Shown here in pieces: positions 43,796-55,813 of a stretch of DNA of 64,000 bases. Made by a program: the position numbers and the translations under genes. This stretch comes from Aminobacter sp. J41. GTDB taxonomy: Bacteria > Pseudomonadota > Alphaproteobacteria > Rhizobiales > Rhizobiaceae. Each line of letters opens with the position of its first letter. Position 1 is the first letter of the stretch. The notes under the pieces are model-generated. The model saw only the letters and a list, made by a program, of their open reading frames with translations, did no database searches and was not told the origin of the DNA. The stretch covers positions 1-64,000 of the forward strand of contig NZ_JAGL01000018.1 in the NCBI RefSeq assembly GCF_000526635.1, written 5' to 3'.

Positions 43796-44401
43796 ATGTT
43801 CTACGAACCCTCCAAGGGCCACGGCCTTCCGCATGACCCGTTCAAGGCGCTCGTGGCGCCGCGCCCGATCGGCTGGATTTCGACCCAGGCGAAGGACGGT
43901 TCGCTGAATCTTGCGCCCTATTCGTTCTTCAACGCGCTGGGCACCAACCCGCACCTCGTCATGTTCTGCTCGGAGGGGGCGAAGGACAGCTACACCAATG
44001 CGCTGGAGACCGGCGAGTTCGTCGCCAATCTCGTCTCCAGCGACCTGATCGAGCAGATGAACGCCTCTTCGGTCGACGCGCCGCATGGTGTTTCGGAGTT
44101 CGACTATGCGGGGCTTACCCCCGAACCGTCGCGGCTCGTGCGTCCGCCGAGGGTTCGCGAGGCACACGCTGCCCTCGAGTGCAAGGTAACCGAAATCCTC
44201 AGCCCAAAAGATCTGAACGGTGATCCAACCAGCCGTTACATGATCATCGGCCAGGTCGTCGGCGTGTACATCTCCGACGATGCTTTGACGGACGGGATGT
44301 TCGACGTGGTGAAGGCTGGAAACGTTGCCCGACTCGGCTATCTCGACTTTTCCAACGTCAAGCAAGTATTTCAGCGTACGCGCCCGCGCTGGAAGGATTA
44401 G
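43796..44401 (+). CDS. flavin reductase family protein (FMN-binding split barrel)
   Basis: A 201-aa protein of the DIM6/NTAB flavin reductase-like group. KALVAPRPIGWISTQAKDGS and LAPYSFFNALGTNPHLVMFC form the FMN-binding barrel, and TGEFVANLVSSDLIEQMNAS is the next block. ATG at 43796 with AAGGATG before it fits the family start. It may supply reduced flavin to a partner oxygenase or act on its own. Its pairing with a nitroreductase suggests redox work on small aromatic or nitro compounds, which is inference. Confidence 0.82.
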   Translation: MFYEPSKGHGLPHDPFKALVAPRPIGWISTQAKDGSLNLAPYSFFNALGTNPHLVMFCSEGAKDSYTNALETGEFVANLVSSDLIEQMNASSVDAPHGVSEFDYAGLTPEPSRLVRPPRVREAHAALECKVTEILSPKDLNGDPTSRYMIIGQVVGVYISDDALTDGMFDVVKAGNVARLGYLDFSNVKQVFQRTRPRWKD

Positions 44402-44681
44402 ACGCCATTTTGGCGACCGGGGTTGACTTCTTTCCTGTTTGAACCAACCTTAGCGGCATGAACACGCGCAAGCATAACCGGCTTTTCAGACCGTTCCCGA
44501 TCGCGGGATAGTCACCCCGGCTCGGCTACCCCCCCGAGACCGGGGAGCGTGGACCTCATTTCACCGATTTCGCATCCGTCTACCTAGTACCCGATTGTTC
44601 GGGGCGCTGATGTGCATCCGCGCAGCGGTCGTCCGGGATTCGCGAGAGAGTTTGAATTCCTACCATCGAAAGAGAATACCC

Positions 44682-45077
44682 ATGGCCAAACCGAAGATCG
44701 TCATCGGAAAGACCGACCACGCAAAGCTCACGCAGCTGGCGAACGGCCTGCTCGACCGCAGGCCCGAAATCGCCGACATGCTGCTGAACGAGCTTGAGCG
44801 CGCCCGTGTTGCCAAGGACGATGCTGTCCCCGCGCATACCATTCGCATGGGCTCGATGGTGACCTACCAGATGGAGGATGGCCAGCAGCGTACGGTGACG
44901 CTGGTCTATCCGGCCGACGCCGACATTGAGAAGGGCAGGATTTCCATCCTCACCCCGATCGGCACGGCGCTGCTCGGCCTGTCGGTCGACCAGAGCATCG
45001 ACTTCACCTCCAACGACGGCCGCAAGCACCGGCTGACGGTACTCGCCGTCGATCAGGTTGTCGAAACGGCCGCCTGA
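44682..45077 (+). CDS. GreA/Rnk-like nucleoside diphosphate kinase regulator
   Basis: A 131-aa protein with a short N-terminal helical part and a C-terminal GreA/GreB FKBP-like domain (AHTIRMGSMVTYQMEDGQQR, LVYPADADIEKGRISILTPI, TALLGLSVDQSIDFTSNDGR). The short coiled coil fits Rnk rather than GreA, and it binds RNA polymerase. ATG at 44682 is the likely start, although the frame is open from 44595. A related gene follows after 88 bp. Confidence 0.83.
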   Translation: MAKPKIVIGKTDHAKLTQLANGLLDRRPEIADMLLNELERARVAKDDAVPAHTIRMGSMVTYQMEDGQQRTVTLVYPADADIEKGRISILTPIGTALLGLSVDQSIDFTSNDGRKHRLTVLAVDQVVETAA

Positions 45078-45165
45078 TCCTGAAGCCGATAACGCACGGG
45101 CTCCTGCTGAGGCGGGAGCTCTGGCAAAGGCACCGGAGGGCACAGTCACCTGTCAGGAGGCAGAT

Positions 45166-45657
45166 ATGACGGTGGATGGAAGGGTATGGCTCACGGAACA
45201 GGACTTTGAGGCACTTCGTAGGCTAAGGCTGAAATTCGCCAGTCCGGGCGGAGTCTACGCCAGCTTACTTGACAGCAAGCTTGAGCGGGCGGTCGTCGTG
45301 GATCCGGCGGCGCTGGAAGACGAGATTGTGACCATCGGCTCACGCGTCACCTACAGCGTGGATGGACGGCGCAAGGGCCCGTTCGTCTTGTCCGGGGCGC
45401 CCGAGGCTTTTTCGATCCATAGCCTGCACGGGCTCGCGCTTCTCGGCGTGGCGGTCGGGCGCCAGGTTACCCTTTACCTTGGCGACGACGACACGGAGGA
45501 GCTCGTGGTCGAAAGCGTCGAGACGCCGCCAGACTATCGGCGTCCGTCTTCACCGGCAACAGCTTCTGGAGCGAAGGTCATCCCGATCCAGTTCGGCAGA
45601 CGACGGCCGATCGTATCAGGTCCCGGCGAGGACGATCCCGGACCAAGCGCCGCCTAG
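45166..45657 (+). CDS. second GreA/Rnk-like domain protein
   Basis: A 163-aa protein. The N-terminal 45 residues (WLTEQDFEALRRLRLKFASP) match the coiled-coil start of Rnk. The central part (IVTIGSRVTYSVDGRRKGPF, GLALLGVAVGRQVTLYLGDD) is a GreA C-terminal domain with diverged sequence. A 35-residue disordered tail follows. AGGAGG lies five bases before the ATG. It looks like a diverged duplicate of the preceding gene. Its last 4 bp overlap the convergent lyase gene. Confidence 0.7.
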   Translation: MTVDGRVWLTEQDFEALRRLRLKFASPGGVYASLLDSKLERAVVVDPAALEDEIVTIGSRVTYSVDGRRKGPFVLSGAPEAFSIHSLHGLALLGVAVGRQVTLYLGDDDTEELVVESVETPPDYRRPSSPATASGAKVIPIQFGRRRPIVSGPGEDDPGPSAA

Positions 45658-46523
45658 GAGCTAGTGGTCTGTACCCGCGCCAGCAGCCGCTGCGCGCGCT
45701 TCAGGTGAGGGCGGTCGTACATCTTGCCGTCGATGGCAACGACACCGGGGTTGCCCGCGTCCGCAAAAGCGGCGACCACCTGCCGGGCCTGCTCGACTGC
45801 CTCGGGCGACGGGGTGAACACCGCATTGATGATAGGCACCTGCGCCGGGTGGATCGCCATGCGGGCGGTAAAGCCGTCGCGGGCACTCTCAAGGCAGTCC
45901 TGCCTGAAGGCGACCTCATCACCAAAGCTCGGGAAGACAGTGTCGATCGCGGCGACGTCCGCGGCGGCAGCTGCAAAGACCGTCGTCGCGCGGGCGAGGC
46001 GGAACGGGTCGGTATAGCTACCATTCTCGAGCCGCGTCGCTGATGCGCCCAACTCCGCCGAAAGGTCCTCTGCGCCCCAGGTGAGGCCCGCGAGGCGCGG
46101 ATCGCCGCGCGCATAGCTTGCTGCGTTCAGCACGCCCAGCGGCGTTTCGGTGATGATCGGAATGATCGTCGTGCTGCCGTCGGCGATGCCGTTTTCCGCC
46201 TCCCGCACCCTGATCTTCACCGACAGCCGTGCCACGTCATCGAGGTGGTTCGACTTCGGCAGCATAATGCCGTGCGGGGCGGCGCGCATCACCGCCTCAA
46301 GGTCAGCGTCGGTCAGGCCGGTGCCGAGGTCGTTGACGCGCACAAAGATCGTCGCGCGCGCCTTGGCGTGAGGGATGAACTCCGCGGCCATCCCGCGCGC
46401 GCCTTCCTTGCGGTCGGGTGAGACCGAATCTTCGAGGTCGAGGATCAGTACGTCGGCACCGGAGCTCAGCGCCTTTTCCAGCTTCCTCTCCGAATCGGCG
46501 GGAACGAACAGCAGTGAACGCAT
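45654..46523 (-). CDS. HpcH/HpaI/CitE-family CoA ester lyase
   Basis: A 289-aa TIM-barrel lyase. MRSLLFVPADSERKLEKALS and ADVLILDLEDSVSPDRK start the barrel, PIITETPLGVLNAASYA and LTWGAEDLSAELGASATR hold the Mg-binding Glu and Asp, and MAIHPAQVPIINAVF is the C-terminal block. Members cleave malyl-, methylmalyl- or citramalyl-CoA. Its ATG overlaps the MaoC stop by one base (TGATG), so the pair acts together. The frame open to 46820 is not used. Confidence 0.87.
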   Translation of the reverse strand: MRSLLFVPADSERKLEKALSSGADVLILDLEDSVSPDRKEGARGMAAEFIPHAKARATIFVRVNDLGTGLTDADLEAVMRAAPHGIMLPKSNHLDDVARLSVKIRVREAENGIADGSTTIIPIITETPLGVLNAASYARGDPRLAGLTWGAEDLSAELGASATRLENGSYTDPFRLARATTVFAAAAADVAAIDTVFPSFGDEVAFRQDCLESARDGFTARMAIHPAQVPIINAVFTPSPEAVEQARQVVAAFADAGNPGVVAIDGKMYDRPHLKRAQRLLARVQTTSS

Positions 46524-46975
46524 CACGCAGGCCTCTTGAAAACCATCGTCTGGCGCAGGCAGCGGGCCACCAGAACGTCGTTCTGGTTGTACGCGCGGTG
46601 TTCCATCTCGACGATGCCGCGGTCGGGCTTTGACTTCGATTCCCTTACCGCCTTGATCTCCGTCTCGACGCGGATCGTGTCGCCATGGAAGAGCGGATGC
46701 GGGAAGGAGGTTTCGGTCATGCCGAGGTTGGCAACGATGGTGCCGAGTGTGGTGTCGTGCACTGAGATGCCGATCATCAGCCCCAGCGTGAACAGCGAGT
46801 TCACCAGCGGCTTGCCCCACTCGCTTTTCGCCGCATAGTCGAAGTCGATGTGCAGCGGCTGCGGGTTCATCGTCATCATCGAGAACATCATGTTGTCGCT
46901 CTCGGTAATGGAGCGCGTCAGCTGATGGCGTATGACCTGACCGACTTCAAATTCTTCCAGATAGTGTCCGGCCAT
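46523..46975 (-). CDS. MaoC family dehydratase (hot-dog hydratase)
   Basis: A 150-aa single hot-dog domain. YLEEFEVGQVIRHQLTRSIT, MMTMNPQPLHIDFDYAAKSE (catalytic Asp/His region) and LVNSLFTLGLMIGISVHDT are typical of R-specific enoyl-CoA or mesaconyl-CoA hydratase-like proteins. GGAGGAG precedes the ATG. It is first in a two-gene operon with the CitE-like lyase, the layout used for hydration then cleavage of C4-C5 CoA esters. Substrate is inferred. Confidence 0.87.
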   Translation of the reverse strand: MAGHYLEEFEVGQVIRHQLTRSITESDNMMFSMMTMNPQPLHIDFDYAAKSEWGKPLVNSLFTLGLMIGISVHDTTLGTIVANLGMTETSFPHPLFHGDTIRVETEIKAVRESKSKPDRGIVEMEHRAYNQNDVLVARCLRQTMVFKRPA

Positions 46976-47101
46976 TCTGCTCCTCCGTCAGGTGAGGCAA
47001 CCTTTGATAGCGGTGCCCGCAGCTTAACAACTATGGTGAACCGTTCGTAAACCATTTTTCGCCTAGCGTGCCAGCGGGTTTGAGTGGTGCGGGCTGGCTT
47101 G

Positions 47102-48244
47102 ATGGTCGTCAGACAATTCCTGCAGTGGCTAAACAGTGCGCGCGTATCCGAAAGGGCCGCAGCAGCTGCCGCGCTCGCGCGGGCCTTCGTGGAGCACGAG
47201 CTTCCGTTCGAGGACCGCTGTGCCGCCGAGGCGGCGATGACGCTGCTGCTGGACGACCCGTCACCGAAGGTGAGGGCGGCGCTGTCAGAGGCGCTGTCGA
47301 TGAGCCGCAACGCACCGATCCAGGTTGTCTCGGCGCTGGCCTCCGACCAGCCGGAGGTCTCCCAGTATGTGCTGGTGCGCTCGCCGCTGCTGACCGATCT
47401 CGATCTTATCGACCGGGTCGCTATCTCCAGCGGCACGCTGCAGGCGCTGATTGCCTCGCGCCCGGTCGTCTCGATGGGCGTCGCGGCCGCAATTGCCGAA
47501 GTCGGTGAGGTGGAAGCCTGCGCAGCGCTGCTGCAGAATGGCGGTGCGCAGATCGCGAGCCTGTCCTTCCGCCGAATAGCGGAGCGCCATGGCGAGGATG
47601 CCCGGCTGCGCGAATTGCTGCTGGCCGATCCTCGGTTGCCGGGCGACTGCCGTCACCTGCTTCTGATGTTCGTTGGCGCCGCGCTCAGCAAGTCGCCGCT
47701 GGTGCTGGCGCTGATGGGGCAGGCGCGCGCTGAGCGTGTCACCCGCGATGCCTGCACGCGTGCATCACTGATGGTGATTGACCGCACGGATCCGGCTGAG
47801 CACGAAGCGCTGATCGGTCACCTGCGTCTGCGCGGTGACCTGACGCCGGGTTTCCTCGTGCGGGTCGTCGCGCACGGCAAGATCGATTTCCTCGGCTCGG
47901 TTCTGATCGAACTCTCGGGCTTCCCGGAAACGCGGGTGAGGGCGCTTCTCGCGTCCGGCCGCGACGTTGCTGTCGCTGCTTTGTTCCGCGCCTGCGGCCT
48001 TGCCGACAATTTTGCGAACGTCTTCGTTCACGCGCTGAAGACCTGGCGCAAGGTGGCGAAGGGCGAATGCGTCGCCGGTGCTCAGGAAGTGAGTTGGCTC
48101 ATGCTGAAGTATCTCGGCGCGGCGCCCGGCCAGCCAGGACCAGCCGAAGAGGACCGCGAGCTCGCCGCGCTGATCAAGGCGATCCATCTCGACGTGCTGC
48201 GCGAGAACGCGCGAACGCACGCGTTGGAGATTGCTGCGGCTTAA
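47102..48244 (+). CDS. DUF2336 domain-containing protein
   Basis: A 380-aa helical repeat protein. The HEAT-like N-terminal half contains FEDRCAAEAAMTLLLDDPSP and KVRAALSEALSMSRNAPIQV, followed by LIASRPVVSMGVAAAIAEVG. DUF2336 proteins are common in Alphaproteobacteria and have no fixed function. The ATG at 47102 is chosen, while GTG codons at 47084-47087 are alternatives with no better ribosome binding site. It stands alone and converges on parE. Confidence 0.82.
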   Translation: MVVRQFLQWLNSARVSERAAAAAALARAFVEHELPFEDRCAAEAAMTLLLDDPSPKVRAALSEALSMSRNAPIQVVSALASDQPEVSQYVLVRSPLLTDLDLIDRVAISSGTLQALIASRPVVSMGVAAAIAEVGEVEACAALLQNGGAQIASLSFRRIAERHGEDARLRELLLADPRLPGDCRHLLLMFVGAALSKSPLVLALMGQARAERVTRDACTRASLMVIDRTDPAEHEALIGHLRLRGDLTPGFLVRVVAHGKIDFLGSVLIELSGFPETRVRALLASGRDVAVAALFRACGLADNFANVFVHALKTWRKVAKGECVAGAQEVSWLMLKYLGAAPGQPGPAEEDRELAALIKAIHLDVLRENARTHALEIAAA

Positions 48245-48257
48245 ATGAAGCAACAGC

Positions 48258-48277
48258 GCCCGACAGTTCTGTCGGGC
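48258..48277. terminator. hairpin between DUF2336 gene and parE
   Basis: GCCCGACA-GTTC-TGTCGGGC is an 8-bp stem between the convergent genes. There is no clear T-run on either side, so it may be a weak bidirectional terminator. Confidence 0.45.
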
Positions 48278-48293
48278 ACCAGACCTATCAGAC

Positions 48294-50339
48294 TTAGATA
48301 TCCAGTTCTTCGACGAACTCGGCGCGCTCCTGGATGAAGCGGAAGCGCAGTTCCGGCTTCGAGCCCATCAGCGCCTCGACCGAGTCCTTGGTAGCGTTGG
48401 CGTCTTCGCTGATCTCGACGCGGAGCAGGGTTCGCTTGCCCTTCTCCATCGTCGTTTCCTTGAGCTGGCTCGCCATCATCTCGCCGAGACCCTTGAAGCG
48501 GCCAATCTCGATCTTGCCGCGACCGGTGAACTCGGTGCGCAGCAGCTCTTCCTTGTGGGCGTCATCGCGGGCGTAGGCGACCTTGCCGCCCTGGCTGATG
48601 CGGTAGAGCGGCGGGACCGCCATGTAGAGATGGCCGTTGCGGATCAGCTGCGGCATCTCCCGATAGAAGAAGGTGATCAGCAGCGTTGCGATGTGGGCAC
48701 CGTCGACGTCCGCGTCGGTCATGATGATGATGCGGTCGTAGCGGAGGTCCTCTTCGCGATACTTCGACCGCGTGCCGCAGCCGAGCGCCTGGATCAGGTC
48801 AGCGATCTGCTGGTTGCTGGCGAGCTTGTCGGCGCCGGCGCTGGCAACGTTGAGGATCTTGCCGCGCAGCGGCAGCACCGCTTGGCTCGCGCGGTCGCGC
48901 GCCTGCTTGGCCGAGCCGCCTGCCGAGTCACCCTCGACGATGAAGAGCTCAGCGCCCTGGGCTGCCGTCTGGGTGCAGTCCGCCAGCTTGCCGGGCAGGC
49001 GTAGCTTGCGCACCGCGGTCTTCCGGCTCACTTCCTTTTCCTGGCGGCGCTTGAGGCGCTCGTCCGCGCGGGCAATGACCCAATCGAGCAGCTTCGACGA
49101 TTCCTGCGGATTGTCGGCGAGCCAGTGGTCGAACGCGTCGCGCACGGCGTTGTCGACGATGCGCTGTGCCTCGACCGTCGCGAGGCGGTCCTTGGTCTGG
49201 CCAACGAACTCCGGCTCGCGGATGAAAACGGACAGCATGGCGGCGGCCGAGATCATCACGTCGTCGCTGGTGATGATCGAGGCGCGCTTGTTGCCGATCA
49301 GCTCGCCATAGGCCTTCAGGCCACGCAGCAGCACGTTGCGGAAGCCGAGCTCGTGCGTGCCGCCTTCCGGGGTCGGAATCGTGTTGCAGTAGGAGTTGAT
49401 GAAGCCGTCGCCGCCGAACCACGACACGGCCCATTCGACGGCGCCGTGGCCGCCCTGCTTTTCGGTCTTCCCGGCGAAGATGTCGCGCGTGACCTGGTAT
49501 TCCTTGCCGAGCGTGGCGGCGAGGTAGTCCTTGAGACCGCCGGGGAAGTGGAACACGGCCTTGGTCGGCGTGTCGTCCTTTCCGGTGATCAGCTCCGGCG
49601 CGCACGACCAGCGGATCTCGACGCCGCCGAACAGGTATGCCTTGGAGCGCGCCATCTTGAATAGGCGCGCCGGCTCGAATTTTGCGTCCTTGCCGAAGAT
49701 CTGCGCATCCGGATGGAAGCGAACCTTGGTGCCGCGGCGGTTGTGGACCTCGCCGAGCAGCTCCAGCGGGCCCTGCGGGATACCGCGTGAGAAGCGTTGC
49801 CGGTAGAGTTTGCGGCCGCGCGCAACCTCGACCTCAAGCGAATCGGACAGCGCGTTGACCACCGAGACGCCAACGCCGTGCAGGCCGCCCGAGGTCTGGT
49901 AGACCTTGGAGTCGAATTTGCCGCCGGCGTGCAGCGTGGTCATGATGACCTCGAGCGCCGACTTGTTGACGAATTTCGGGTGCGGGTCGACCGGGATACC
50001 GCGGCCGTTGTCGGTGACTGTCAGATAGCCTTCCGCGTCCAGCTCGACCTCGATGAAGGTCGCGTGGCCCGCGACCGCCTCGTCCATCGAGTTGTCGATG
50101 ACTTCCGCGAAGAGGTGGTGCAGCGCCTTCTCGTCGGTACCGCCAATATACATGCCGGGACGGCGGCGGACCGGCTCAAGGCCTTCCAAAACCTCGATGT
50201 CGGCAGCGCTGTAGCCGTCCTCTCCGTTGCGCGGCGCGGGCGCTGGCTGCGACGCCGGCTTCGTCGGCGCCGTCAGATCTGCAGCCTTTGCTGCGGGCTG
50301 CGGGCTGGCGATGCTGGAGAAAAGGTCTTGATCGTCCAT
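48294..50339 (-). CDS. parE: DNA topoisomerase IV subunit B
   Basis: A 681-aa ATPase subunit that with ParC separates linked daughter chromosomes. The GHKL ATP site is AEVIDNSMDEAVAG and DNGRGIPVDPHPK. The TOPRIM domain is ELFIVEGDSAGGSAKQARDR with DADVDGAHI. An extra N-terminal 45-residue proline/alanine-rich segment precedes the ATPase core. ATG at 50339 is chosen over the frame open to 50399. No defects seen. Confidence 0.95.
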   Translation of the reverse strand: MDDQDLFSSIASPQPAAKAADLTAPTKPASQPAPAPRNGEDGYSAADIEVLEGLEPVRRRPGMYIGGTDEKALHHLFAEVIDNSMDEAVAGHATFIEVELDAEGYLTVTDNGRGIPVDPHPKFVNKSALEVIMTTLHAGGKFDSKVYQTSGGLHGVGVSVVNALSDSLEVEVARGRKLYRQRFSRGIPQGPLELLGEVHNRRGTKVRFHPDAQIFGKDAKFEPARLFKMARSKAYLFGGVEIRWSCAPELITGKDDTPTKAVFHFPGGLKDYLAATLGKEYQVTRDIFAGKTEKQGGHGAVEWAVSWFGGDGFINSYCNTIPTPEGGTHELGFRNVLLRGLKAYGELIGNKRASIITSDDVMISAAAMLSVFIREPEFVGQTKDRLATVEAQRIVDNAVRDAFDHWLADNPQESSKLLDWVIARADERLKRRQEKEVSRKTAVRKLRLPGKLADCTQTAAQGAELFIVEGDSAGGSAKQARDRASQAVLPLRGKILNVASAGADKLASNQQIADLIQALGCGTRSKYREEDLRYDRIIIMTDADVDGAHIATLLITFFYREMPQLIRNGHLYMAVPPLYRISQGGKVAYARDDAHKEELLRTEFTGRGKIEIGRFKGLGEMMASQLKETTMEKGKRTLLRVEISEDANATKDSVEALMGSKPELRFRFIQERAEFVEELDI

Positions 50340-50500
50340 GAAAACCTGACGTCGGCTAGGCTGCGAATCAAGCGTGATATTGACACGCTTCCGGTGCAAA
50401 CGCGAAGCGGGTTCTTGTTCCGTTCGGGGTGCGAGGCTGGTTTATCCAGACAATAGAGGCAAGATTCCGGCGCGGCCGCGTGGTTTCGCAATTGACCCAC

Positions 50501-50538
50501 CGGAAAGAAAAGGGGCGCCCGCTTGCATAGGCGCCCCT
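50501..50538 (-). terminator. terminator of the gcvTHP operon
   Basis: On the minus strand, AGGGGCGCC / GGCGCCCCT forms a 9-bp stem with a 10-base loop, followed by TTTCTTTCC. It sits just after the gcvP stop. Confidence 0.8.
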
Positions 50539-50543
50539 CGATC

Positions 50544-53327
<2,784 letters not shown>

Positions 53328-53336
53328 CTCGTTGTC

Positions 53337-53705
53337 CTATCCGATCAGGGCGTTGTAGCCCGCCTCGTCCAGCAGGCCTTCGAGCTGGCTCTCGTCGGCA
53401 AGCTTCATCTTCCAGAGCCAACCGTCGCCGGCCGGGGCGGAGTTGACGAGCGCGGGCTCGGACGACAGGGCCTGGTTGACCTCGACGATCTCGCCGTCGA
53501 CCGGCGCGTAGACGTCAGATGCCGCCTTGACGGACTCGACGACGACCGTCGCATCTCCCTTGGAGATGGTGCGGCCGACTTCCGGAAGCTCGACGAAGAC
53601 GAGGTCGCCGAGCTGCTCCTGCGCATAGTCGGTGATGCCGACCGTGGCGATGCCGCCCTCGACGCGCAGCCACTCGTGATCTTCGGTGTAGTAGGTCGTT
53701 GCCAT
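53337..53705 (-). CDS. gcvH: glycine cleavage system H protein
   Basis: A 122-aa lipoyl carrier. [20 protein letters not shown] opens the domain, and the lipoylated lysine is K60 in [29 protein letters not shown]-type ending (EAGYNALIG) is conserved. It shuttles the aminomethyl group between the P and T proteins. ATG at 53705 is chosen. It lies 7 bp after gcvT. Confidence 0.95.
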   Translation of the reverse strand: MATTYYTEDHEWLRVEGGIATVGITDYAQEQLGDLVFVELPEVGRTISKGDATVVVESVKAASDVYAPVDGEIVEVNQALSSEPALVNSAPAGDGWLWKMKLADESQLEGLLDEAGYNALIG

Positions 53706-53712
53706 GGGAAAT

Positions 53713-54822
53713 TTATCCTTTGCGGTAGCGATGCTGCGAGAAGGGGAGCGGGTGGACGGCGAGTGGGATCTTGTTGCCGCGCACGTCCGCGTAAACGGTG
53801 GTGCCGATCTGGGCGAGGTCGGCTTCGACATAGCCCATGGCGATCGGGTGGTTGACCGACGGACCGAAACCGCCGGAAGTAACTTCGCCGACGATCTTGC
53901 TGTCGGCATCGGTGAGCACGGTGCCGTTGCGGACCGGCTGGCGGCCCTCCGGCTTGAGGCCGACGCGAAGGCGCTTCGGGCCGCCGGCAATGGCCGCGCG
54001 GAGCGCATCGGCGCCGATGAAGGTGCCGGTCTCGCGCAGCGACTTCGGGATCGCCCACATCAGGTTCGCCTCGACCGGATTGGTCGACGGGGTGATGTCG
54101 TTGCCGTGCAGGCAAAGGCCGGCTTCCAGGCGCAGGCTGTCGCGGGCGGCAAGGCCGATCCACTCGACATCTTCATGCGCCAGCAGTTTTTCGACGAAGT
54201 CCTTCGCCTCAGCGACCGGCATCGCGACCTCAAAGCCGTCCTCGCCGGTATAGCCCGAGCGGCTGGCGAACCAGTTTTCGCGCGGCTCGGTACCGTGCAT
54301 GAAGGTGAGCGACGACAGGTCGAGGCCCGCGGCGGCAAGCGCCGCTTCCGCCTTCGGGCCCTGCAGCGCGACCAGCACACGGTCGAGCGGCTCGACCTTC
54401 GCGTCGAAGTCCGCGGCAACGGCCGTCAGCTTCTCCGCGTCCTGATCTGCATTTCCGGCATTGGCAACGACCATGTAGCGGGTCTCGCCGAGGCGGGTGA
54501 CGATCAGGTCGTCATCGATCCCGGCATTTTCATTGAGGAGGAAGGTGTATTTCGATGCGCTGATCGCGATCGCCTCGGGGGCGAGCGGGCAGGCGCGGGC
54601 GAGCGCGGCGGCAGCCTGCGGACCCGTCACCAGGATCAGCTTCATGTGGGATATGTCGAACAGCCCCGCCTTCTCGCGGGCGTGAAGGTGTTCCTTCATC
54701 ACGCCGAGCGGGTAGGTGAGCGGCATGTTCCAGCCGGCAAAGCCGCCGAAACGGGCCTTTGCCGCCTGATGCAGTTCGAACAGCGGTAGCGTGTTAAGGG
54801 TGCCAGGGTTGGTGGCGTCCAA
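53713..54822 (-). CDS. gcvT: aminomethyltransferase, T protein
   Basis: A 369-aa enzyme that releases ammonia and transfers the methylene group to tetrahydrofolate. [20 protein letters not shown] and [20 protein letters not shown] are N-terminal blocks. [19 protein letters not shown] and [16 protein letters not shown] follow. The start is TTG at 54822 with GGAGG six bases upstream. A longer frame to 54846 has no ribosome binding site. It is first in the operon, behind a glycine riboswitch. Confidence 0.94.
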   Translation of the reverse strand: MDATNPGTLNTLPLFELHQAAKARFGGFAGWNMPLTYPLGVMKEHLHAREKAGLFDISHMKLILVTGPQAAAALARACPLAPEAIAISASKYTFLLNENAGIDDDLIVTRLGETRYMVVANAGNADQDAEKLTAVAADFDAKVEPLDRVLVALQGPKAEAALAAAGLDLSSLTFMHGTEPRENWFASRSGYTGEDGFEVAMPVAEAKDFVEKLLAHEDVEWIGLAARDSLRLEAGLCLHGNDITPSTNPVEANLMWAIPKSLRETGTFIGADALRAAIAGGPKRLRVGLKPEGRQPVRNGTVLTDADSKIVGEVTSGGFGPSVNHPIAMGYVEADLAQIGTTVYADVRGNKIPLAVHPLPFSQHRYRKG

Positions 54823-54872
54823 GTCTTCCCTCCAGACAAGCACCAACGGCCGCGGAATTGCGACACGTTAGC

Positions 54873-55058
54873 GCCCCTCTGTCGGAAGCCTGAGAGACTC
54901 GGCCAGCCGGAACTCTGTCGGCGGGCCTTACACCTTCGGCGCGGGCAGCCGTTCGGCCAACCCGACTTTCCAGAGTGTCCTTACCGGCGGCGGTTCTTTT
55001 GCCTGAGAGATTTGTGGGCGATTTCCCCTTCGGCGGCAGCCAGGCTGCTCTCTCCCGC
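54873..55058 (-). ncRNA. tandem glycine riboswitch upstream of gcvT
   Basis: On the minus strand two aptamers occur in a row. The first (about 55058-54986) has GGGAGAGAGC, GCCGAAGGGGAAA and ATCTCTCAGGCAAAAG. The second (about 54975-54873) has ACTCTGGAAAG, GCCGAAGGTGTAAGG and GTCTCTCAGGC. These are the conserved blocks of glycine aptamers. Ligand binding usually switches gcv expression on, which fits the glycine cleavage operon 50 bp downstream. Confidence 0.92.
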
Positions 55059-55162
55059 AAACCGGTCGGCCTTTCGGGCCCGGACGAGCGAATTGTGTAG
55101 CCGATGCCGGCGGGAAAGTCATCACCCCGCCAGCGATTTGGGCAATGTTTGCTACAGCTTCT

Positions 55163-55558
55163 TCAGGAGGCAGTTCTGCCGAGATCTCGCTCGAGCCGGA
55201 AGATCAGGTCGGCTGTCTGGCGATGAAGCCGTTTGAGCTGGTCGAGCCGGTCTGAAAGGCTCGTCACCTTCGAGGGCTTGATATCCGCCTCGGATGCCGG
55301 GCCGGTCCCAACGCCGTAGAGCAGCCAGGAAGGGCTGATATTGAGGACGCCGGCCAGCATGGAAAGGCGGTTGGCCCGCGGCTGGGCGCGGTCGCGCTCC
55401 CAGGCTTCGAGTGTTTCGATCTGCACGCCGATGCGGCGGGCAAGTTGTGCGGTCGAGACGCCGGCGCTGTCCCTGGCCCGCGAGAGCCGGCCGCCGAGCG
55501 TATCGTCATCGGGAAGGTCTGAGTAGATCGTCGTCGTGGTGTCGGACACCCGTCCCAC
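55163..55558 (-). CDS. XRE family transcriptional regulator
   Basis: A 131-aa protein. Residues 20-78 form a Cro/C1-type helix-turn-helix (GGRLSRARDSAGVSTAQLAR, VQIETLEAWERDRAQPRANR, LSMLAGVLNISPSWLLYGVG). The C-terminal 45 residues are a charged helix (LDQLKRLHRQTADLIFRLER) that could dimerise. It lies upstream of the gcv riboswitch on the same strand, but the riboswitch has its own leader. No target is obvious. Confidence 0.85.
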   Translation of the reverse strand: MGRVSDTTTTIYSDLPDDDTLGGRLSRARDSAGVSTAQLARRIGVQIETLEAWERDRAQPRANRLSMLAGVLNISPSWLLYGVGTGPASEADIKPSKVTSLSDRLDQLKRLHRQTADLIFRLERDLGRTAS

Positions 55559-55813
55559 CTCCGTGTTTGTGAAAAACAGGCCCGCGTGAAGCGGGCCGCG
55601 AACGGGACCAGCATAGGGATCGAGCCCCCCGGCGCAACCTTCTTGTCCCCAGGACGGGTCGAAGCGAGCCGCGCTGCCGCGTGCCGAACCGACCGCATCC
55701 CTTTTCCCGCAGGGGATTGGGCGACGAGGCGGCGGCGCGATCTTTTTTCGCGGGCCGCCCCGGCTGCGCCATAATCCGCGGCGGGAATGCGCATCTCAAA
55801 GAGGAGTCTTGTC

